Shown in pieces: positions 44,959 through 50,594 of a DNA stretch of 50,594 nt. The notes under the pieces are model-generated. The model did no database searches. It was not told the origin of the DNA and saw nothing but the letters and a program-made list of their open reading frames with translations. Origin of the DNA: Betaproteobacteria bacterium (GTDB lineage Bacteria > Pseudomonadota > Gammaproteobacteria > Burkholderiales > SG8-39); the NCBI GenBank assembly GCA_947479645.1, contig CANKAJ010000019.1, positions 1-50,594 on the forward strand. The letters run 5' to 3'. How positions within the stretch are numbered: the stretch's first letter is position 1; each line of letters starts with the position of its first letter. The translations under genes and the position numbers were made by a program.

Positions 44959-46155
44959 GTGGACTTGCGTTTTACACCCGAGGAAATTGCTTTTCGTAAC
45001 GAGGCACGGACGTTTTTCGAAGCCACCCTGCCACCCGACATCCGCCGCAAGCAAATGCTCGGACAGCGGCTGACGCGTGACGACATGGTTACCTGGCAGC
45101 GCATCCTCAACAAGAAGGGCTGGGCCTGCCCGATGTGGCCCAAGGAATACGGCGGCACTGGCTGGGATGCGGTGAAGTACTTCATCTTCAAGGAAGAGGG
45201 CTACCGCGCCTGGGCGCCGGACGTGCTTGGCCACAATATCCAGAACGTAGGCCCGGTCATATGCGCTTTCGGCTCGGACGAACAAAAGGCATTCTTCCTG
45301 CCCAAGCTGCGCAATCTTGACCTGTGGTTCTGCCAGGGATTTTCCGAGCCCGGTTCCGGTTCCGACCTCGCCAGCCTGAAGACGCGCGCCGTGCGCGAGG
45401 GCGACCATTACATTGTCAACGGCCAGAAGCTGTGGACTTCCGGCGGTCATCATGCCGACTGGATGTATGCACTGGTGCGCACCGATACCGGCGTGAAAAA
45501 GCAGGCAGGCATCAGCTATCTGCTGTTCGACATGAAGACGCCCGGGGTGCAAGTACGACCGGTGGTGACGCTGGATGGCCATCCCTATACCAACGAGACC
45601 TTCCTCGACAACGTGAAGGTACCGGTGAAGAATCTGGTTGGCGAGGAAAACAAGGGCTGGAATTACGCGAAGTTCCTTTTGGGCAATGAACGCGCCGGCA
45701 TCGCCCGCGTGGGGCTCACAAAAGCACGCGTCCGCCTGGCCAAGGCGCTGGCCGAGCGTGTCTACGTGGATGGCGCACCAATGTCCGAAAACCGGCAGTT
45801 CCGCGAAAAGCTGGCCGCCATCGAGGTGGAGCTGAAGGCGCTGGAGATCACCAACATGATGGTGGTTGCCGGGATGAAGAAGGGTGGCGCGAAGCATGAT
45901 CCGCGCACCTCGGTGTTGAAGATCAAAGGCTCGGAAGTGCAACAGGCGTCGTTGGAGTGCCAGATGGAACTTGCCGGTCCTGATGCCATGGCGCGCCAGG
46001 TGGGTTTCATGGAGGCAAAAGTCGCCGATGCGATTGGTCGGGAAGGCATGGCCAACAGCGCGCCGAATTACTATTTCTCGCGGGTGCTTTCGATTTACGG
46101 CGGTTCCAACGAAATCCAGCGCAACATCATTGCCAAGGCGGTTCTGGGGCTGTAA
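44959..46155 (+). CDS. Acyl-CoA dehydrogenase large subunit, paralogue 8 (GTG start)
   Basis: Starts at GTG 44959, nine bases after AAAGGAG; 398 residues. It opens VDLRFTPEEIAFRNEARTFF and has CQGFSEPGSGSDLASLKT, LWTSGGHHADWMYALVRTD, Glu244 (LLGNERAGI) and IYGGSNEIQ. It is closest to paralogue 9: both share APD-[VP]-L-x-HNIQ in the pocket segment, the stretch TGVKKQAGISYLL, and MKTPGVQVRPVVTLDG. The C-terminal fifth (SLECQMELAGPDAMARQVGF) differs from paralogue 9. It carries Phe in LLFDMKTPG where the others have Ile or Leu. Confidence 0.93.
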   Translation: MDLRFTPEEIAFRNEARTFFEATLPPDIRRKQMLGQRLTRDDMVTWQRILNKKGWACPMWPKEYGGTGWDAVKYFIFKEEGYRAWAPDVLGHNIQNVGPVICAFGSDEQKAFFLPKLRNLDLWFCQGFSEPGSGSDLASLKTRAVREGDHYIVNGQKLWTSGGHHADWMYALVRTDTGVKKQAGISYLLFDMKTPGVQVRPVVTLDGHPYTNETFLDNVKVPVKNLVGEENKGWNYAKFLLGNERAGIARVGLTKARVRLAKALAERVYVDGAPMSENRQFREKLAAIEVELKALEITNMMVVAGMKKGGAKHDPRTSVLKIKGSEVQQASLECQMELAGPDAMARQVGFMEAKVADAIGREGMANSAPNYYFSRVLSIYGGSNEIQRNIIAKAVLGL

Positions 46156-46195
46156 GTCCGGATTACCCTCTGCGATACGTTTCAAAGTCGAATGC

Positions 46196-46238
46196 ATCCT
46201 CGAGACAGTTGTGCGAGGATAGGACACCGATTTATACT
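46196..46238 (+). promoter_or_regulatory. Hairpin and possible internal promoter before paralogue 9
   Basis: An inverted repeat ATCCTCG / CGAGGAT with an 11-base loop (46196-46220) lies in the 159 bp gap after paralogue 8. TTGTGC (46209-46214) and TATACT (46233-46238) are separated by 18 bases and could be a sigma-70-type promoter overlapping the stem. Such an overlap would suit a regulated site, but this is inference from a short pattern. Confidence 0.35.
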
Positions 46239-46269
46239 GTGGTTCCTTCCCTGCCGCACCGAAGCCTAC

Positions 46270-46306
46270 ATTCGGGACGCACGGGCACCCGCCCAGCCAA
46301 AGGAGT
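46270..46306 (+). promoter_or_regulatory. Conserved leader / ribosome-binding region of paralogue 9
   Basis: Duplicate of the leader at 44914-44950 (33 of 37 bases identical), ending AAAGGAGT about nine bases before a TTG start codon. The stem is weaker than in the first copy because of the changes G-to-A and C-to-A. Confidence 0.65.
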
Positions 46307-46314
46307 ACTAAAAG

Positions 46315-47514
46315 TTGGACTTGCGCTTTACGTCCGAAGATATTGCCTTCCGCAATGAGGCGAGATCATTCTTCGAGTCCAATTTACCGCCGCACATTCG
46401 CCGTAAACAGATACTCGGCCAGCGCCTGCCCAAGGAAGATGTCGTTGCCTGGCAACGCATTCTGAACAAAAAGGGTTGGGCCTGCCCAATGTGGCCAACG
46501 GAATATGGCGGAACCGGCTGGGATGCGGTGCGCTATTACATTTTCAAGGAAGAGAGCTGCCGCGCCTATGCGCCCGACCCTCTCAGCCACAATATTCAGC
46601 AGACCGGCCCGGTCATCTGCGCCTATGGCACCGATGAACAGAAAGCATTCTTCCTGCCAAAGCTGCGCAATCTGGACATCTGGTTCTGCCAGGGATTCTC
46701 CGAGCCTGGATCCGGCTCGGATCTGGCTTCGCTCAAGACCCGGGCTGTGCGCGACGGTGATGATTACATCGTCAATGGGCAGAAGTTGTGGACGACCAAT
46801 GGCCATCGTGCCGACTGGATGTATTGCCTGGTGCGCACGGATACCGGTGTCAAGAAACAGGCTGGGATCAGTTATTTGCTGATCGACATGAAAACACCCG
46901 GCGTGCAGGTACGACCGGTTGTCACTCTGGACGGTGATCACCACACCAATGAAACCTTCTTTGACAATGTCAGGGTGCCTGCAAGAAACCTGATTGGCGA
47001 GGAAAACAAGGGATGGGGCTACGCCAAATTTCTGCTGGGCAACGAACGGGCGGGTATCGCCAAGGTCGGCCTCTCAAAGGCTCGTATCAGCCTGATCAAG
47101 GCACTTGCCCAGCGCATGCAGGTGGAAGGTGCACCGCTTTCGGAGAATCGCCGCTTCCGTGAAAAGCTCGCCTTGATCGAAACCGAACTCCAGGCGCTGG
47201 AGATGACCAACATGGTCGTCGTCGCCGGAATGAAGAAGTCAGGTGGAAACCGGCAGGATCCGCGAACCTCCGTGCTGAAGATCAAGGGTTCTGAGCTTCA
47301 GCAGGCCACGACCGAACTCATGCTGGAAGTCGGCGGCCCGCATTCAATGGCGCATCAGCACGAGTTTCTGGAAGCACTGACTGACAACGCTATAGGTCCA
47401 GACTGGGCAGGCACTGCCGCACCGAATTATTTTTTCGGTCGAGCCGTGTCCATTTTCGGTGGGTCGAACGAGATTCAACACAATATTGTTGCTAAGGCTG
47501 TCTTGGGGCTGTAA
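46315..47514 (+). CDS. Acyl-CoA dehydrogenase large subunit, paralogue 9 (TTG start)
   Basis: The TTG at 46315 is supported by exact alignment with paralogue 8 from the second residue (DLRFTSEDIAFRNEARSFFE) and by the shared AAAGGAG leader. The 399 residues have CQGFSEPGSGSDLASLKT, LWTTNGHRADWMYCLVRTD (an unusual Cys171), Glu244 (LLGNERAGI) and IFGGSNEIQ. The pocket segment is CRAYAPDPLSHNIQQTG. The C-terminal part has MLEVGGPHSMAHQHEFLEAL, where His replaces the common Arg of MARQ. It stands 21 bp before the small subunit gene, so these two are certainly co-transcribed. Confidence 0.93.
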   Translation: MDLRFTSEDIAFRNEARSFFESNLPPHIRRKQILGQRLPKEDVVAWQRILNKKGWACPMWPTEYGGTGWDAVRYYIFKEESCRAYAPDPLSHNIQQTGPVICAYGTDEQKAFFLPKLRNLDIWFCQGFSEPGSGSDLASLKTRAVRDGDDYIVNGQKLWTTNGHRADWMYCLVRTDTGVKKQAGISYLLIDMKTPGVQVRPVVTLDGDHHTNETFFDNVRVPARNLIGEENKGWGYAKFLLGNERAGIAKVGLSKARISLIKALAQRMQVEGAPLSENRRFREKLALIETELQALEMTNMVVVAGMKKSGGNRQDPRTSVLKIKGSELQQATTELMLEVGGPHSMAHQHEFLEALTDNAIGPDWAGTAAPNYFFGRAVSIFGGSNEIQHNIVAKAVLGL

Positions 47515-47535
47515 CTTTCTTAAAGGACTATCACG

Positions 47536-48696
47536 ATGGACTTTGATCTAAGCGAAGAGCAGCGGATGCTCAAGGAAAGTGTGGACCGATTGCTGGAAGA
47601 TCGGTACTCATTCGAGCAGCGCAAAACTTACACCAAGGCACCCGATGGCTGGAGCCGGGAACTTTGGCAGCAGTACGCTGACCTGGGACTGCTCAGCGTT
47701 CCCTTCGACAGCAAGTACGGTGGTTTCGGCGGAGGCCCCGTCGAAACCATGATCCTGATGGAGGCATTCGGTGCGGCACTGGTACTGGAGCCGTACTTTG
47801 CCACTGTCACTCTGTTTGGCGGCTGCGTTCGCATCGCCGGCACGGAAGCGCAGAAGGATGCGCTGTTGCCCAAAATTGGCGAGGGCAAATTGCTTGGCGC
47901 CTTTGCTCACTCGGAGCGCAACTCCCGTTATGACCTGGCCGATGTACAGACGACGGCCAAGAAAGATGGATCAGACTGGGTGCTCGATGGCGAGAAGACC
48001 GTAGTCATCCATGGCGACTGTGCGGACAAACTGATTGTCTCGGGACGTATTTCCGGCGGCCAACGCGACAAGGATGGCATCGGCCTGTTTCTGGTCGATG
48101 CCAAGGCGCCCGGCGTTACGCGCAAGGGCTATCCCACGCAGGACAGCCTTCGCGCCGCCGACATTACACTCAAAGGGGTGAAAGTTGCTGCTGGTGATAT
48201 GCTGGGCGAGTCGGGCAAGGCATTCCCCATCATTGAGCGCGTCGCGCAGTCAGCCATCCAGGCGCTGTCGGCCGAGGCGGTCGGCGGCATGCAGGAAATG
48301 CTGGACATTACGGTTGAGTACCTCAAGACGCGTCACCAATTTGGCGTGCCTATCGGATCATTTCAGGCGCTGCAGCACCGCGCAGTGGATATGCTGGTAG
48401 CGACAGAGCAGGCGCGCAGCATGGCCATGTTTGCCGCCATGATGGTCGACGAAAAGGATGACGCTGAGCGCGCCAAAGCCATCAATGCGGTCAAGGTGCA
48501 CATCGGCAAATCAGGACGCTATGTGGGTCAGCAATCCATTCAACTGCATGGCGGCATTGGCATGACCCTTGAGTACAAGGTCGGCCACTATTTCATCCGC
48601 TCAACCATGATTGAAATACTCTTTGGTGATACTGACCATCATCTGGCAGCATTGGCCAGGGCTGGCGGGCTGATTGCCCCAGGCACCACTGCTTGA
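47536..48696 (+). CDS. Acyl-CoA dehydrogenase small subunit (PimD-like), single partner of the array
   Basis: The 386-residue protein is a different dehydrogenase type from its nine neighbours, like PimD or the small subunits of actinobacterial steroid dehydrogenases. It opens MDFDLSEEQRMLKESVDRLL. It keeps the C-terminal FAD-binding motifs the large subunits lack: RHQFGVPIGSFQALQH (266-281) and QLHGGIGMTLEY (336-347). At the medium-chain catalytic position it has FGDTDHH (363-369), without Glu, so it probably does not supply the base. I infer that it forms alpha2beta2 enzymes with one or several of the large subunits. The ATG is preceded by AAAGGA. Confidence 0.92.
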   Translation: MDFDLSEEQRMLKESVDRLLEDRYSFEQRKTYTKAPDGWSRELWQQYADLGLLSVPFDSKYGGFGGGPVETMILMEAFGAALVLEPYFATVTLFGGCVRIAGTEAQKDALLPKIGEGKLLGAFAHSERNSRYDLADVQTTAKKDGSDWVLDGEKTVVIHGDCADKLIVSGRISGGQRDKDGIGLFLVDAKAPGVTRKGYPTQDSLRAADITLKGVKVAAGDMLGESGKAFPIIERVAQSAIQALSAEAVGGMQEMLDITVEYLKTRHQFGVPIGSFQALQHRAVDMLVATEQARSMAMFAAMMVDEKDDAERAKAINAVKVHIGKSGRYVGQQSIQLHGGIGMTLEYKVGHYFIRSTMIEILFGDTDHHLAALARAGGLIAPGTTA

Positions 48697-48834
48697 GGTA
48701 CTGCCTTATCCGGTGCTGCCATGGCACCGGCGCATTATTTCAATTTGCGAAGGAGGCGACCCTGCCTTCTTCGTCTTCGCCGCGGGATATTCCTGTCCGC
48801 ATCCAACAATCAGTTCAGGAAAGTGATTTTGACC

Positions 48835-50001
48835 ATGAGCATCAAAGGTAAAGCCTATATCGCCGGGGTGTACGAACATCCCACCCGCAAGGCAGAGCAC
48901 TCGTCTCTCGCCCAGTTGCACGCTGAAGTAGCCAAGGGCGCTCTTGAAGACGCGGGGCTCTCTTTCAAGGACGTCGATGCGTATTTCTGCGCAGGTGACG
49001 CCCCTGGCCTCGGCCCGCTTAACATGATTGATTACATGGGTCTGAATGTCAGACATTTCGACTCGACGGACGTCGGTGGCTCTTCATACCTGGTGCACGC
49101 CGCGCACGCCGCGCAGGCCATCGCAATGGGAAAATGCAACGTTGCATTGATTACGCTGGCAGGCCGCCCACGCTCCGAGGGTCGCAGTGGAACCCAGCAG
49201 CGCGTCATGGCCCCCAACATACCAGACGCTCCTTTCGAGAGCCCGTATGGCCCTGTCACAGTCAACATGTACGCGTTGGCTGCGATGCGGCATATGTACG
49301 AATATGGCACAACCAGCGAGCAGATGGCCTGGGTTAAGGTTGCAGCATCGCATCACGCCCAGTACAACCCGCATGCCTTGCTGCAAAAAGTATTGACTGT
49401 TGAAGATGTCGTCAACTCCCCAATGATTGCGGATCCACTGCATCGCATGGATTGCTGCGTCGTCACTGATGGTGGCGGGGCAGTACTGATGGTCAATCCT
49501 GCCATTGCGAAGAGTCTGAAGCGTCCGCTGGTCAAACTGATCGGCGCCGCGGAAACGACCAAGGGGCCGACCGGCGGGAAAATCGACCTACCCACCTCCG
49601 GTGCAATCAGGACTGGCGCGCAGGCTTTTGCCGAAGCCGGCGTGACCCATTCCGACATCAAATATGCATCGATTTACGACAGTTTTACCATCACCGTAAT
49701 CATGCAACTGGAAGATCTGGGGTTCTGCAAGAAGGGTGAAGGTGGCAAGTTCGTCGCTGATGGCAACCTGATCTCCGGTGTGGGCAAGCTGCCCTTCAAT
49801 ACCGACGGCGGCGGCATGTGCAATAACCACCCTAACAACCGCGGCGGCATCACCAAGATCATCGAAGCAGTACGCCAGTTGCGCGGCGAAGCGCACCCCA
49901 AGGTGCAGGTCAAGAACTGTGATATTGCACTGGCTCATGGCACTGGCGGCTCACTCGCCACACGCCATGGCAGCGCCACCATGATTATGGAAAGGGAGTA
50001 A
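48835..50001 (+). CDS. Thiolase-fold protein lacking the canonical catalytic cysteines (Ltp2/SCP2-thiolase-like)
   Basis: From the ATG at 48835 the product has 388 residues of thiolase fold; the open frame starts earlier (48721) but that part is not thiolase-like. Where thiolases have the nucleophilic Cys there is DVGGSSYLVHAAHAAQAI (79-96), and the C-terminal Cys motif is HGTGGSLA (368-375). The YDSFT (281-285) and GGGMCNNHP (325-333) segments replace the usual HxAF and GHPxG-type motifs. This is like the steroid aldolase Ltp2, which also lost its cysteines and needs a DUF35 partner. I infer an aldolase or other C-C cleaving role acting after the dehydrogenases. Confidence 0.82.
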   Translation: MSIKGKAYIAGVYEHPTRKAEHSSLAQLHAEVAKGALEDAGLSFKDVDAYFCAGDAPGLGPLNMIDYMGLNVRHFDSTDVGGSSYLVHAAHAAQAIAMGKCNVALITLAGRPRSEGRSGTQQRVMAPNIPDAPFESPYGPVTVNMYALAAMRHMYEYGTTSEQMAWVKVAASHHAQYNPHALLQKVLTVEDVVNSPMIADPLHRMDCCVVTDGGGAVLMVNPAIAKSLKRPLVKLIGAAETTKGPTGGKIDLPTSGAIRTGAQAFAEAGVTHSDIKYASIYDSFTITVIMQLEDLGFCKKGEGGKFVADGNLISGVGKLPFNTDGGGMCNNHPNNRGGITKIIEAVRQLRGEAHPKVQVKNCDIALAHGTGGSLATRHGSATMIMERE

Positions 50002-50006
50002 CGACA

Positions 50007-50411
50007 ATGGCCACACCGTATCAGGACAGGAAGATTGCGGCTCCACTCTTGAATGAAGGGGACGCGACGTATTTTGAAGCGGCGACCAAGGGCAAGCTGA
50101 TGGTGAAGTACTGCAATGACTGCAAGCAGTACCACCACTATCCACGCACGCTGTGCCCGTTCTGCTTCTCGGACAAGACCGAGTGGAAGGAAGCCAGGGG
50201 CACAGGGACGGTGTACAGCTTCAGCATTACGCGCGCGGCCGGCCCGGTGCCGTATGCGATTGCGTATGTGACACTGGATGAAGGTCCGTCCATGATGACG
50301 AACATTGTTGAATGTGATCTGGACACGATCAAATGCGGGCAAAAGGTTACGGTAACCTTCAAGCCAACTGATGATCCCAAGATCGCCATACCCATGTTCA
50401 AACCGGTCTAA
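50007..50411 (+). CDS. Zn-ribbon/OB-fold DUF35 protein, partner of the thiolase
   Basis: The 134-residue protein has the DUF35 layout: an N-terminal helix, a zinc ribbon with Cys36/Cys39 and Cys50/Cys53 (YCNDCKQ, LCPFCF), and an OB-fold (GTGTVYSFSITRAAGPVPYA, through VTVTFKP). DUF35 proteins bind acyl-CoA and form complexes with thiolase-family partners, for instance ChsH2 with Ltp2. The gene begins 5 bp after the thiolase stop with AAGGGAG eight bases upstream. It ends the operon; a terminator follows at 50468-50494. Confidence 0.92.
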   Translation: MATPYQDRKIAAPLLNEGDATYFEAATKGKLMVKYCNDCKQYHHYPRTLCPFCFSDKTEWKEARGTGTVYSFSITRAAGPVPYAIAYVTLDEGPSMMTNIVECDLDTIKCGQKVTVTFKPTDDPKIAIPMFKPV

Positions 50412-50467
50412 CCAGCCAGCCGGCCTTCCGGCGTCGCGATGCCGGAAGTTTTTCAGTATGAAGAATA

Positions 50468-50494
50468 AAAAAGCCCGCATCGCGGGCTTTTTTA
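50468..50494. terminator. Strong bidirectional terminator
   Basis: AAAAAAGCCCGC-ATC-GCGGGCTTTTTT forms a 12-pair stem (GC-rich core, A/T flanks) that yields a T-run on both strands. It sits 57 bp after the DUF35 stop and about 40 bp beyond the end of the convergent partial gene, so it serves both transcripts. Confidence 0.93.
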
Positions 50495-50533
50495 TTTTGT
50501 GCTCCCGTTGTATTTGACGGGAGCCAAGATCAA

Positions 50534-50594
50534 TTAACGCATCGCCGCGTTGACTTTCTCCAGAACCGCCAATCCCGGACAAAGATCTTTCGAG
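50534..50594 (-). CDS. 3' end of an unidentified convergent gene (partial)
   Basis: On the minus strand the last 19 codons read SKDLCPGLAVLEKVNAAMR followed by TAA (50534-50536), entering from the right edge of the window. The shared bidirectional terminator immediately downstream supports a real gene end. A competing open frame overlaps the DUF35 gene on the opposite strand and is not credible. Too little is visible to name the product. Confidence 0.5.
   Translation of the reverse strand, partial: SKDLCPGLAVLEKVNAAMR

Noticed and set aside
43686..46227. Long antisense open frames (355 and 479 codons) across paralogues 7 and 8; similar ones lie over nearly every dehydrogenase gene
   Set aside because: They mirror the G+C-rich codon pattern of real genes on the plus strand; translations are His/Gln/Gly-rich with no domain, and the sense strand holds clear dehydrogenases.
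35095..47514. The dehydrogenase run as an assembly artefact or recent amplification
   Set aside because: The paralogues differ at many positions throughout, use different start codons and intergenic lengths, and only 8 and 9 look like a fairly recent pair.

Overview
The window is chromosomal DNA of a betaproteobacterium. The evidence is the flagellar gene set: FlhDC master regulators, FliA/FlgM class III control, the rod-hook genes flgB to flgL as a minus-strand block, FlhF/FlhG, and two stator pairs (MotAB and a MotCD-like pair). A Bug/TctC-type solute receptor, a family much expanded in Betaproteobacteria, agrees with this. No rRNA, CRISPR array, insertion sequence or prophage was seen. Gene calls rest on protein motifs, start contexts and gene order read directly from the sequence; no database search was possible.

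Region 1 (1-26.6 kb) is a nearly continuous flagellar and motility locus. From right to left it holds flhDC, motA-motB, a membrane-anchored methyltransferase, an HDOD protein, cheY-cheZ, flhB-flhA-flhF-flhG-fliA and motC-motD. The plus-strand flgA-flgM-flgN group interrupts it, followed by flgBCDEFGHIJKL on the minus strand, with flgL cut by the window edge. Sigma-28-like promoters lie upstream of flgM (near consensus) and flgK. The layout fits the usual hierarchy: FlhDC, then basal body and export genes, then FliA/FlgM-controlled late genes.

Region 2 (26.7-34.6 kb) is signalling and miscellany. It holds a REC-GGDEF-EAL response regulator with a near-consensus sigma-28 promoter about 210 bp upstream, a MASE3-PAS3 hybrid histidine kinase, a tRNA-Thr(UGU), an alpha/beta hydrolase and a small TfoX-like protein. 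About 1 kb before the tRNA holds no convincing gene.

Region 3 (35.1-50.4 kb) is the unusual part. It is a plus-strand run of nine consecutive paralogous acyl-CoA dehydrogenase large subunits (398-399 aa, PimC/ChsE-like), with a Bug receptor between the first and second. They are followed by a single small-type acyl-CoA dehydrogenase subunit, a thiolase-fold protein lacking the usual catalytic cysteines, and a zinc-ribbon/OB-fold DUF35 protein, closed by a strong terminator. The large subunits lack the C-terminal FAD motifs that the one small subunit carries. My working model is a combinatorial set of heteromeric dehydrogenases: one shared FAD-binding partner and interchangeable large subunits of different acyl specificity, feeding a thiolase/DUF35 C-C cleavage step in degradation of branched, isoprenoid, steroid or dicarboxylic acyl-CoAs. 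One large subunit has Ala where the other eight have the predicted catalytic Glu. The last 61 bases hold the 3' end of a convergent, unidentified gene.
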